A stretch of DNA of 64,000 bases from Flavobacteriales bacterium (lineage in GTDB: Bacteria; Bacteroidota; Bacteroidia; Flavobacteriales_D; Crocinitomicaceae): contig CANFRV010000002.1 of assembly GCA_947449575.1 (NCBI GenBank), positions 62,001 to 126,000 on the forward strand, given 5' to 3'. The notes beneath the pieces are model-generated. The model had not been told where the DNA came from and searched no databases. It was given only the letters and a program-made list of their open reading frames with translations. This document shows, in pieces, positions 55,112 through 63,213 of this stretch. How positions within the stretch are numbered: the stretch's first letter is position 1; each line of letters opens with the position of its first letter. Made by a program: the position numbers and the translations under genes.

Positions 55112-56989
55112 TTACTCTGCAAATTCGGCTAATTCTAACCAGCGATCTGCTTTGTGTTCCAATTCTTTTATAACGTCTGTCAAACGATTTCCAGCATTCA
55201 TTAATTCCGCGTTGGAAAGCGAAGAATTTGATAATTTTTCCGTTAATTTAGCTTTTTCAAGTTCCAAATTCTCGATATCTTTTTCCATGTTTTTGAATTC
55301 GACTTTTTCCTTGAAATTTAACTTTCTCTTTTCAGCTTCTTTTTCTTTAACAGCAGTGATAATAGGTTCAATCACCTTTTTATCATTTGTACCTTTTCGC
55401 TCATCTTTTAAAAGTTGGGCTATATTTTGGCGATAGACTGTATAATTTCCAAAAATATCTTTGATTTCACCTTCGCCATCAAATACAAACAAATGGTCAA
55501 CCATTTTATCCATGAAATAACGGTCATGTGAAACAACAATCAAACATCCTTGGAAGCTTCGCAAGTAATCCTCCAAGACACTCATAACGAATATGTCTAA
55601 GTCATTTGTTGGCTCATCTAAAATTAAGAAATTTGGGTTTTTCATTAAAATGGTCATCAATTTTAGACGACGTTTTTCACCACCACTTAATTTATAGACA
55701 TAATTATGGTGCATGGATCTTGGAAATAAAAATTTCTCTAGAAAACTTGCTGCACTCATCGTTTTGCCTTTTTCAAGTGGAATAAATTCAGCAATATCTC
55801 GAATTACATCAATGACCTTTTTCTCTTCATCTACTTTTATTAGTTCTTGATTGAAGTAACCAAAAACAATCGTATCTCCCACAGAAACCGTTCCTTTATC
55901 TAACGTTTCGAATCCTTGCACCATGTTTAGAAAAGTCGATTTCCCTGTCCCATTATTGCCCACAATCCCAACGCGTTCTTGACGTTTGAAAACATACGAA
56001 AAGTCATTAATTATTTTTTTCTCTCCGAATGCCTTGTTCATTTTATGAATCTCAACTATTTTAGATCCTAGCCGCTCCATTTTGATTGGAATTTCTAATT
56101 CATCTTCATCAATACGTTGAGAGGCAACAGCTTTTAAATCTTGAAAAGAATCGACGCGTGCTTTTTGCTTGGTGCCACGAGCCTTAGGTTGTCGTCTAAT
56201 CCAATCCAATTCTTTGCGCATCGTATTTCGCGCTTTGTCAATTGTTGAGCCTAACTGTTCTTGTCTTTCTGCTTTTTTCTCCAAATAATAGGAAAAATTC
56301 CCCTTGTACTTATAAATCGTTTGATCTTCCATCTCTAGAATCGTATCACATACAACTTCAAGGAAATAGCGATCATGCGTAACCATTAAAATAGTTGATT
56401 TTGATTTTGAAAGGTATTCTTCTAACCACTCAATCATATCCAAATCTAAATGATTGGTAGGCTCATCGAGGATTAAAAAGTCAGGTTCTCCAATTAAAAC
56501 TTTTGCGAGTGCCACTCTCTTTTTTTGTCCACCGGAAAGGCTTGAAATCATTTGAGTTGTATCTTCTAATTTTAAAACGGCTAGAATCTGATGAACTTTA
56601 TTCTCAGTATCCCAAGCGTTTAATTCAGTAATAGCCTCAAAAGAATCACCAATTAATTTCTCGTTACCTGAAATCATGGCCAAATTATACGCTTTTACAG
56701 CTTGTAGTTCTGGTAAATCATGTGAAAAAACCTCTTCCATGATTGTATGCGTTTCATCTAAGTTTTCGGTTTGTTCCATGAAAGCGACACGAATGCCATT
56801 TCTGAAAACGATTCTACCGTCATCTACTTGTTCTAAACCAATAAGGCAGCGAAGAAGAGTCGTTTTTCCACTCCCATTTTTTGCAACTATCGCTACTTTT
56901 TGACCTTGATCTACACCAAATGTTAGGTCATTAAAAATCGCACGGGCACCAAACGTTTTGGTGATATTTTCAACAGAAAGAAGATTCAT
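55112..56989 (-). CDS. ABC-F family ATPase (Uup-like)
   Basis: A 625-residue soluble protein with two ATP-binding domains. Walker A (VAIVAKNGSGKTTLLRCLIG; VGIVGNNGTGKSTFLNMVQG), signature (SLSGGQKKRVALAKVL; KLSGGEKRRLKLMTIL) and Walker B (PDFLILDEPTNHLDLDM; PNFLILDEPTNDLDIF) occur twice. There are no membrane segments. The C-terminal coiled coil (about 550-620, KNMEKDIENLELEKAKLTEK) resembles Uup. ABC-F proteins act on ribosomes or in DNA repair. A DUF4293 gene lies just upstream, 3 bases away. Confidence 0.93.
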   Translation of the reverse strand: MNLLSVENITKTFGARAIFNDLTFGVDQGQKVAIVAKNGSGKTTLLRCLIGLEQVDDGRIVFRNGIRVAFMEQTENLDETHTIMEEVFSHDLPELQAVKAYNLAMISGNEKLIGDSFEAITELNAWDTENKVHQILAVLKLEDTTQMISSLSGGQKKRVALAKVLIGEPDFLILDEPTNHLDLDMIEWLEEYLSKSKSTILMVTHDRYFLEVVCDTILEMEDQTIYKYKGNFSYYLEKKAERQEQLGSTIDKARNTMRKELDWIRRQPKARGTKQKARVDSFQDLKAVASQRIDEDELEIPIKMERLGSKIVEIHKMNKAFGEKKIINDFSYVFKRQERVGIVGNNGTGKSTFLNMVQGFETLDKGTVSVGDTIVFGYFNQELIKVDEEKKVIDVIRDIAEFIPLEKGKTMSAASFLEKFLFPRSMHHNYVYKLSGGEKRRLKLMTILMKNPNFLILDEPTNDLDIFVMSVLEDYLRSFQGCLIVVSHDRYFMDKMVDHLFVFDGEGEIKDIFGNYTVYRQNIAQLLKDERKGTNDKKVIEPIITAVKEKEAEKRKLNFKEKVEFKNMEKDIENLELEKAKLTEKLSNSSLSNAELMNAGNRLTDVIKELEHKADRWLELAEFAE

Positions 56990-56992
56990 TAA

Positions 56993-57469
56993 TTAACGTA
57001 GACGATTCAAAGAATCGATCAATTTTTTGTCGCGTTTTATGCCATTATTGGCAAGGATAAGGGCTGGAAGTCCAATACAAAGTATAAAAAAACCAGTTGT
57101 AAATTGTGAATTAAGTTGAACCTTATCAATTTTCAAATCGTTGAAAAAATAAATTATCGTCACTATTGCTATTAATAATAGATATAAAGCCATTGAAATT
57201 TTGATTAAAAAGCTTTGTCTTTTAAGATTTTTAAATGACAAAAGTCCAAAAGCAAGCAAAGTAATTAATACGAAGAAAAAGATGTACAAGGGTAAATTAA
57301 ATACACTAGAAGAAGGCGTTTGCTCTTGATTAGCAATTCCATACGCAGTTAATTGAAATCTCTCCATGGTAGTACCAAAAAAGATAATGATGGTCGTTTT
57401 TCCAAATGCTAAGATGGAAAGGCAGGCAATGGAAATCAAAAGATAAATAGTTTGAATACGTTGAATCAT
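56993..57469 (-). CDS. DUF4293 membrane protein
   Basis: A 158-residue four-helix membrane protein beginning MIQRIQTIYLLISIACLSIL, the typical opening of DUF4293 proteins found in Bacteroidota. The helices are about residues 7-25, 62-82 (LPLYIFFFVLITLLAFGL), 93-113 and 128-145. No motif for activity is known. It starts 18 bases after a TATCTTTG promoter box and is followed after 3 bases by the ABC-F gene, so the two are probably one operon. Confidence 0.85.
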   Translation of the reverse strand: MIQRIQTIYLLISIACLSILAFGKTTIIIFFGTTMERFQLTAYGIANQEQTPSSSVFNLPLYIFFFVLITLLAFGLLSFKNLKRQSFLIKISMALYLLLIAIVTIIYFFNDLKIDKVQLNSQFTTGFFILCIGLPALILANNGIKRDKKLIDSLNRLR

Positions 57470-57487
57470 ATAATTTGTAATTTTTTA

Positions 57488-57495
57488 CAAAGATA
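57488..57495 (-). promoter_or_regulatory. -7 promoter box of the DUF4293/ABC-F operon
   Basis: TATCTTTG on the minus strand fits TAnnTTTG, 18 bases before the DUF4293 start. Confidence 0.4.
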
Positions 57496-57700
57496 GGAAA
57501 GTCTGCTCTATTGAAGTATAATTAATGAAAATCTGATGATTTATTTTCTGAAGTATAATCGCTAAATTCTACACGATACAAATGACAAAAATAGTTATGC
57601 ATTTTACTAAAATTGTTCTTCTAACTTTTCAATAATTTTAGTGTAAATAATTGATGTACATGTTTCTATATAAATCGTGATTTTGTAAAGATGGATTGAA

Positions 57701-58927
57701 TTATTTTTTTTTCAAACTGAAATTATAAATCGGCATTGCAGCTAAAGTTGATAAAACAGCTAATAATACCAATATCGAAAATAAATTTTGGTTGATAATT
57801 TCACATTCTAATCCAATGTTCGCAACAATTAATACCATTAGACCTCTCGCATTTATGAGTCCACCAATTGCAGAAGATTCACGCCAAGAGTAACCAAAAG
57901 TTTTCATGGTTAATAAAACAGATCCGTATTTAGAGATAAAGGCAAAGCAAAGAATGATGACACTTGGAAGCAAGGTCTCTGCCGAGAATAGTACCAAAAT
58001 ATTCGTTTTTAACCCGGAAAAAGCAAAGAACAAAGGCAATAGAAACACGACCATCACATCAAGTAATTTATCTTTCATTTGTGATTTAAACAATTCAGTT
58101 TTAGGCATGTTTAAACCCAATATGAATCCTCCAAAAACGCTGTATAAGCCAATTTTATCAGTAATTACCGCAGCAACTAATAAAGAGATCATAATTATGG
58201 CGAACTGATTTTGACTTAATTTCCCCGTTTTCATTAACGATTTATTGATGTTTTCCATTATTGGCTTCCCTAAATATCTGACCAAAAGGACAAATAATAC
58301 CGCTCCTCCTAAAGTATAAAAACCATTAATGCTGCTACCTGTCGCTGCAATGGATGTAATAAAAGCTAGTAAAATCCATGTAACTACATCTTGAATACTT
58401 GCAGAGAGTAAACTTAAAGCCCCTAGTTTCGTATTGATCAGTTGATGTTCTTCTAGTATTCTAGCCAGCATAGGGAAAGCCATAATAGAAAAGGCTGTGC
58501 CTAAAAACAGCATAAATAAAATGAGTGGAACACCTGGTATTTGAAATTGTTGATAAAATAAAAAGGCACTAAATGAACCAAAAATAAAAGGAACTGTTGT
58601 TGAAATTATGGAAAGGATGTAGGATTGTTTTCTAGTTTTTTTATCAATATTTGAAAGGTCTAAATCCATTCCAACTAAAAACATGTAAAAAGATAAACCA
58701 ATATTTCCTAGCACATAGATATAGGATTGCGTTGATGAAAATAGAAATTCTACCGCCTCTGGAAAAATTGCTCCAAGAAATGTAGGTCCAAGAAGTACAC
58801 CTGCAATCATTTCTCCAACGACTCTCGGTTGTTTAATAAATTGCATAAGATTACCCATAAGACGAGCCGTTACAATTACAGCAATGATTGCGTAAGCTAC
58901 ATGTATGAAAATTTCTAAATTGTTCAT
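57701..58927 (-). CDS. cation/proton antiporter (CPA2 family)
   Basis: About 408 residues from the ATG at 58927 (NNLEIFIHVAYAIIAVIV); an upstream ATG at 58993 would add a 22-residue polar lead. Twelve or so helices are visible. The family signatures VVGEMIAGVLLGPTFLGAIF near the N terminus and LSASIQDVVTWILLAFITSI with the transport-site Asp are present, as is GFILGLNMPKTELF. CPA2 antiporters exchange Na+ or K+ for H+ across the inner membrane. No regulatory RCK domain is present. It is monocistronic. Confidence 0.88.
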   Translation of the reverse strand: MNNLEIFIHVAYAIIAVIVTARLMGNLMQFIKQPRVVGEMIAGVLLGPTFLGAIFPEAVEFLFSSTQSYIYVLGNIGLSFYMFLVGMDLDLSNIDKKTRKQSYILSIISTTVPFIFGSFSAFLFYQQFQIPGVPLILFMLFLGTAFSIMAFPMLARILEEHQLINTKLGALSLLSASIQDVVTWILLAFITSIAATGSSINGFYTLGGAVLFVLLVRYLGKPIMENINKSLMKTGKLSQNQFAIIMISLLVAAVITDKIGLYSVFGGFILGLNMPKTELFKSQMKDKLLDVMVVFLLPLFFAFSGLKTNILVLFSAETLLPSVIILCFAFISKYGSVLLTMKTFGYSWRESSAIGGLINARGLMVLIVANIGLECEIINQNLFSILVLLAVLSTLAAMPIYNFSLKKK

Positions 58928-58993
58928 GTTTTCAATTGCCAGATTTTGATTGGGTATCGTAAATATTTTTTTTAAGAATTTTATAAAACTCAA

Positions 58994-59330
58994 ATGTAAT
59001 CTTTTATTAATGTTTACGTTAATTTTATCGAGATGAATAAATTAGGGAAAATAAATACGAATTCGATAAAATTTAAGATTTTTGAGAATGTAAAAATACT
59101 ATAATATATAGAATAGCGAATGAAATTAATAAAGAAATAGATTGTTATTAGATTTTTTGTGAATGTAATACTGGTTTCATAAATGATTTCTCATTTTGTC
59201 TTCTTTAGCGCCATTTATTTTTGTAATTGACTCCCTTTTATTTAAAAAAAATAATTCAATATTTGAAATTAATAATTCAAGATAAAAACAACTCTTAGGT
59301 TGTCAAAAACAAAGGTAATAGAATTAATTT
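58994..59330. other. AT-rich intergenic region upstream of the RiPP-like operon
   Basis: The gap between the divergent antiporter gene and the oxygenase operon is very A/T-rich. Both strands were read for short peptides that could be a precursor: the longest plus-strand frame is 23 codons at 59033-59104 and the minus-strand frames are shorter still. None ends in a believable core. No terminator or RNA gene was recognised. Confidence 0.6.
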
Positions 59331-59332
59331 TG

Positions 59333-59363
59333 TTGGCAAATTCATTTTAATTTTTTAAATTTA
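59333..59363 (+). promoter_or_regulatory. promoter of the 2OG-oxygenase / lasso-type operon
   Basis: TTG at 59333-59335, 20 bases, then TAAATTTA at 59356-59363. This matches the Bacteroidota consensus except for a final A instead of G, and lies 20 bases before the first start codon. Confidence 0.5.
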
Positions 59364-59382
59364 CGCTTTTTAATTTTACATT

Positions 59383-60021
59383 ATGTTTGCCATAAATACT
59401 AATAATTGTTTTATTCAAATTTCAAAAAAAGGATTTATTACTGCTGATGAAACTGTTTTAAAAAAATATAAAGAAGAATTTGAAGTGGTCAATTGTATTT
59501 TATTACCTCAGTTTATTTGTCAAGATTTAGTTAGTAAGATGTTGTCATTATTTGAAAAATCGGAAGTGTTTGAAAATGAGCATGTAGATAATGAGAATAA
59601 AAAATTTGCTAGCGATTTAACTGTAAGAAATAATTTACTCCAACATTTTATTACATTTTCACTGAGTGATAAGAAGCTTTTTAATGCTATAGAATATATT
59701 ACTGGTTGTCCTGAAATTAAAAGTTTTAATTGTAGAATTTATATTAATAATCCTAAATCTAATCATTATTTAGATTGGCATGATGATTTGCAAGATTCAA
59801 CGCGTCTCGTCGGAGTTAGTATTAATTTAAGTCAATATAAATATAGCGGTGGAAGTTTTCAAATTCGGAAAAAATCAAATTTGAAAATTTTAAGAACAAT
59901 TGAATGTGGTAATCTTGGAGATATGCATGTTTTTAAAATTTCTTCAAGTTTGGAGCATAGAGTTACCGAAACTTCAGGAGATTATGCACGAATAGCAGCT
60001 GCCGGATGGTTTGTAACATAG
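59383..60021 (+). CDS. 2OG-Fe(II) oxygenase family protein (first of two paralogues)
   Basis: A 212-residue protein with a C-terminal cupin-like oxygenase domain. The iron ligands His133-x-Asp135 (YLDWHDDLQ) and His192 (SLEHRVTE) and the 2OG-binding Arg203 (DYARIAAAGWF) are visible, as is SQYKYSGGSFQIRKK between them. Such enzymes hydroxylate or otherwise oxidise peptide or small-molecule substrates. It lies 24 bases upstream of a paralogue with the same layout and opens an operon with a PqqD-like protein, a B2 protease and an asparagine-synthetase-like cyclase, so a peptide substrate is likely. The N-terminal 100 residues match no known domain. Confidence 0.82.
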   Translation: MFAINTNNCFIQISKKGFITADETVLKKYKEEFEVVNCILLPQFICQDLVSKMLSLFEKSEVFENEHVDNENKKFASDLTVRNNLLQHFITFSLSDKKLFNAIEYITGCPEIKSFNCRIYINNPKSNHYLDWHDDLQDSTRLVGVSINLSQYKYSGGSFQIRKKSNLKILRTIECGNLGDMHVFKISSSLEHRVTETSGDYARIAAAGWFVT

Positions 60022-60044
60022 AATTAAATAGATAAATAATAGAG

Positions 60045-60641
60045 ATGTCATTTATAAACTTAAATATTGAAAAGGCTCAATTATTAATTGAAGAATTTGA
60101 TTTAAACAAATGTGTAATTATTCCTTCTCTTATTGATGAAATTGTACTAAAAAAAGTTATTCCAGATTCTGAAAATATTGATTTCCGAGATAAATTGGAA
60201 TCTGATAATGATGGTAAATTTGGAAAGATTTTAGCTATCCCATACAATGAAACAGCTTTAAAAAAGTTTAATTTTATATTTAATAGTATGGAGTTATTTC
60301 GGTATTTGGAGCTAATTTCAGGTTGCGCTAAAATTGATAATTTCACAGGGAGAATACACAAAAGTGAATCATCGTGTGGACATTATATCGACTGGCATGG
60401 AGATAATTCAGATAATCGAATGATAGCAATGACGATATGCTTGAGTACTACAAAATATAAAGGAGGCCATTTTCAGTTAAGATATAAAAATGACACCACG
60501 AATTTGCTAGATATTGGACAACTTAATTTTGGAGATGCTATTTTGTTTAAAATTTCACCCGACCTTGAACATCGTTTAACAGAAGTTACAGAAGGGGAAA
60601 GACTCGTTGGCGTTGGATGGTTTCGTCAAAAAAATGAATAA
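60045..60641 (+). CDS. 2OG-Fe(II) oxygenase family protein (second of two paralogues)
   Basis: A 198-residue protein clearly related to its upstream neighbour: shared ISGC/ITGC-x(6)-NF/FN core, His118-x-Asp120 (IDWHGDNSDN), a G-G-x-FQ segment (YKGGHFQLRYK), His176 (DLEHRLTE) and Arg186 (GERLVGVGWF). All ligands needed for iron and 2OG are kept, so both copies look active. The substrate is unknown; being next to lasso-type maturation genes suggests hydroxylation of a ribosomal peptide. The gap to the PqqD-like gene is 26 bases. Confidence 0.82.
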   Translation: MSFINLNIEKAQLLIEEFDLNKCVIIPSLIDEIVLKKVIPDSENIDFRDKLESDNDGKFGKILAIPYNETALKKFNFIFNSMELFRYLELISGCAKIDNFTGRIHKSESSCGHYIDWHGDNSDNRMIAMTICLSTTKYKGGHFQLRYKNDTTNLLDIGQLNFGDAILFKISPDLEHRLTEVTEGERLVGVGWFRQKNE

Positions 60642-60667
60642 GAATTACTAATATAAAAAATATAAAT

Positions 60668-60952
60668 ATGGAATCAGTTTTTGGTCTGAATTCGAAATTC
60701 AGCATTTCTGAAAATGCTATTGCTCAAACTATGCCTGAGGAAACAATAATTTTAGATCTTGAAAGTGAAGAGTATTTCAGTTTGAATTCTCTGGGGACAA
60801 TGATATGGGACTTAGTAGTAGAAGACATAAGTGTGCAAGAAATAATTGGAAAAATTGCAGCGAAATGTGAAGTAGATGTTCAAATTTTAGAAAAAGATGT
60901 CATAAAATTCTTATCTAAATTATTAGAGAAGAAAATTATTACTGTAAAATGA
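60668..60952 (+). CDS. PqqD-family RiPP recognition protein (lasso B1-like)
   Basis: A 94-residue protein with the PqqD/RRE winged-helix pattern: TIILDLESEEYFSLNSLGTM with the family's L-x-x-x-x-Y-F-x-L-N segment, then IWDLVVEDISVQEIIGKIAA and a terminal helix. RRE proteins bind a precursor peptide leader and bring it to the modifying enzymes. In lasso clusters the B1 protein has this size and lies directly before B2, as here; the B2 gene starts within a few bases of its stop. This placement is strong evidence that the operon makes a ribosomal peptide. Confidence 0.85.
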   Translation: MESVFGLNSKFSISENAIAQTMPEETIILDLESEEYFSLNSLGTMIWDLVVEDISVQEIIGKIAAKCEVDVQILEKDVIKFLSKLLEKKIITVK

Positions 60953-60955
60953 TTA

Positions 60956-61399
60956 TTGAATTTGGTAAATGCTCTTATGAGGAAATTAACGTTAAGTGAA
61001 TATTTTCTTTTTTTTAAGGTTTTTATTTTGGCAATAACTGCAAGAGCTTTATTAAAAATCATACCTTTTAAAAAAATAATATTTATTTTAAATAAAATTT
61101 TGATTTTACATCGTGTAAGACCTTGTCCTGATGCTCCAGATAAGAAATTTGAAAAAGTTATTGCTAAATTAAAACTTAAGCAACCAAAGGTTTTGAATTG
61201 TTTTTCTATATCAATAGCAATGTGGTATTTTTTGAAAAAAGAAGGGTATCCTGTTAATATCGTTGTTGGATTAAGAAAGGATGAATTGGGAATGTTGAAA
61301 GGTCACTCATGGCTCTATATGAATAAGGAGCCATATTTAATTGATGAAAATATGGTTTCCTTGTATACTATTTTCAAATTTAATATTGTCTATGAATAA
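60956..61399 (+). CDS. lasso-type B2 protein (transglutaminase-like leader peptidase)
   Basis: A 147-residue protein (TTG start at 60956; the ATG at 60977 gives a seven-residue shorter form). The catalytic Cys82 (KVLNCFSISIAMWYFLKKEG), His117 (LKGHSWLYMN) and Asp130 (YLIDENMV) fit the Cys-His-Asp triad of lasso B2 proteases. The N-terminal FKVFILAITARALLKIIPF is the usual hydrophobic helix of the family. B2 cuts the leader from the precursor before ring closure. It overlaps the next gene by 8 bases (ATGAATAA). Confidence 0.85.
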   Translation: MNLVNALMRKLTLSEYFLFFKVFILAITARALLKIIPFKKIIFILNKILILHRVRPCPDAPDKKFEKVIAKLKLKQPKVLNCFSISIAMWYFLKKEGYPVNIVVGLRKDELGMLKGHSWLYMNKEPYLIDENMVSLYTIFKFNIVYE

Positions 61400-63212
61400 A
61401 AAACATATCTTGCAATTTTATGGGTCAATAGACTTGTCTAATTCAGCCGAATATGATTTTGTCGAAATATGTTCAGGGCAAATTTCAAATGAGATTGTGT
61501 CCCTCAATGGTTGGTTGATTATTGGGAAAATTAGAATTGATAATAGACAAGAACTTCTATCAAAATTAAATATTGATTCAAATTCGTCTATCTGTGATAA
61601 ACAATTAGTGTTGAATTGTTTTTTTAAATGGAATAAGGATTTATCTAATTATTTAAGTGGGGATTTTACGTTTACTGTTTTTTCGCCAACTTGTAACCAA
61701 ATTTATAGTAGTCGAGACCATTTTGGAATTGAACCATTTTATTACTATTTACATAACAATAATTTTATATTTGGGAACGACATCAATATTATTCTTGAAC
61801 GTGGAAAAATAAATACTCAACTTAATTTAAATAAAATATTAACTACAATTGTTCCTCTTTCAGCGGTACAATATAGAAATGAGACATGGTTTAAAGATAT
61901 AGTAAATCTGCCTGCTGGTAATTATTTATGGATAGAAAAAGGGGAATTTAGCAAGAAGAAATATTGGACCCCTCAAATAGGAAAAGAGTTAATTTTTAAA
62001 AATGACGAAGAATTTATAGAAGCTTTTCAAAGTGTTTTTGAGCAGTCAATATCAACAAGAATGAATAGTGATAAACCAATTTCTGCGCTTTTAAGTGGTG
62101 GGCTTGATTCATCAGCTATCGTTGGTATGTTGGCTAAAATACTTGAGAAAAAGAATCAAACCTTAAATGTTTTTTCTTCCGTACTTCCTGAGGATCAAAA
62201 GACAAAGTTTAAGGATGAAAGATATTACATCGATCAATTTAAAGATAGATCGAATATCAATATACACTATGTTTCTGATTCCAATTTAGGAGTGATGAGT
62301 AGTAAATTGTTTTCAGAAACGCAATTGATTAACCCTTTTTTTTCGTCTAGAATTTTTTTGTATGAAGCATTTGAAGAAAAGGCAAAACAATTTGGATCCG
62401 AAATAATTTTTGACGGTATAAGGGGAGAAATTGGACCATCTTGGAATGCGAATGGATGTTACACTGAAATGTTTTTCGGAGGAAAATGGTTGATGCTGAA
62501 AAATGAATTGTTAGGTAACAGTAAGCTAAAATCAAGATCTTTGATAAATTCAATAGGTAGAGAATTGGTAAAACCAATTTATAATTCTTTGGCAAATAAT
62601 GGTGTGATTTCAAAAAAAACGATTTCTAACGTTTCAAATAGTCATTGTTTAACTGAAGAGTTTGTGCGTTATCTTTTTGATTGTAAAGATGTTAATAGTG
62701 TTATTGAATTGCGTAAACACAAGGGATCCTTGTTTAGTGAGAAGGAAAACCATTTAGAAATATTAAGAAAAGTACAGGAAAAAGCTAATTCAAGACAACA
62801 AAGCCCTAATGTTGAATATATGCTTCCATACACTGATGTCAGATTAATTGAATTTTGCTTAAATCTGCCACTCCATTATAAAGTAAGAAATGGATATCAA
62901 CGTTTTCCTATTAGATTAGGGCTAACTGGCTTAATACCAGAGGAAATACAGTGGAGAATATCAAAAATGCCTTTTTCTCCAGATTATTATCGAAGATACA
63001 ATCAACAGCTAAATTTAATGTATACTTTTATCGATGATATTCCTCCAGAAGATGAGGTCAGAAAGGTTGTTGATTTTGTTAAATTGAAATCATGGTTGGA
63101 TGTTAAAATTAATGACAATGAGATTAGGCCAGTGGAACAAAATATTGCTTTGTTTTTGGTTCCTTCTGCTATTTTTTTGATTCAATTTCTTCGCAGATTT
63201 AAATCCTTTTAA
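61392..63212 (+). CDS. asparagine-synthetase-like protein (lasso cyclase-like)
   Basis: About 606 residues from the ATG at 61392, chosen because it overlaps the B2 stop by 8 bases; the longer frame from 61341 adds residues read inside B2. The N-terminal half is a glutaminase-like fold (SSRDHFGIEPFYYYLHNNNF) but lacks the Cys2 nucleophile of true glutamine amidotransferases. The synthetase half has the pyrophosphate loop SGGLDSS at about 235-241 and the late VEYMLPYTDVRLIEFCLNLP. This is the layout of lasso cyclases, which adenylate an Asp/Glu side chain to close the macrolactam. Another amide-forming reaction is possible. Confidence 0.88.
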   Translation: MNKKHILQFYGSIDLSNSAEYDFVEICSGQISNEIVSLNGWLIIGKIRIDNRQELLSKLNIDSNSSICDKQLVLNCFFKWNKDLSNYLSGDFTFTVFSPTCNQIYSSRDHFGIEPFYYYLHNNNFIFGNDINIILERGKINTQLNLNKILTTIVPLSAVQYRNETWFKDIVNLPAGNYLWIEKGEFSKKKYWTPQIGKELIFKNDEEFIEAFQSVFEQSISTRMNSDKPISALLSGGLDSSAIVGMLAKILEKKNQTLNVFSSVLPEDQKTKFKDERYYIDQFKDRSNINIHYVSDSNLGVMSSKLFSETQLINPFFSSRIFLYEAFEEKAKQFGSEIIFDGIRGEIGPSWNANGCYTEMFFGGKWLMLKNELLGNSKLKSRSLINSIGRELVKPIYNSLANNGVISKKTISNVSNSHCLTEEFVRYLFDCKDVNSVIELRKHKGSLFSEKENHLEILRKVQEKANSRQQSPNVEYMLPYTDVRLIEFCLNLPLHYKVRNGYQRFPIRLGLTGLIPEEIQWRISKMPFSPDYYRRYNQQLNLMYTFIDDIPPEDEVRKVVDFVKLKSWLDVKINDNEIRPVEQNIALFLVPSAIFLIQFLRRFKSF

Positions 63213-63213
63213 A

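Noticed and set aside
59033-59104. 23-codon plus-strand frame upstream of the oxygenase operon as a lasso precursor
   Set aside because: Too short for leader plus core, lacks a Gly-type core start with Asp/Glu at 7-9, and has no good ribosome binding site.
61341-61391. Longer start for the asparagine-synthetase-like gene at 61341
   Set aside because: The extra residues would be read from inside the B2 gene; the ATG at 61392 gives the usual N terminus and an 8-base overlap.
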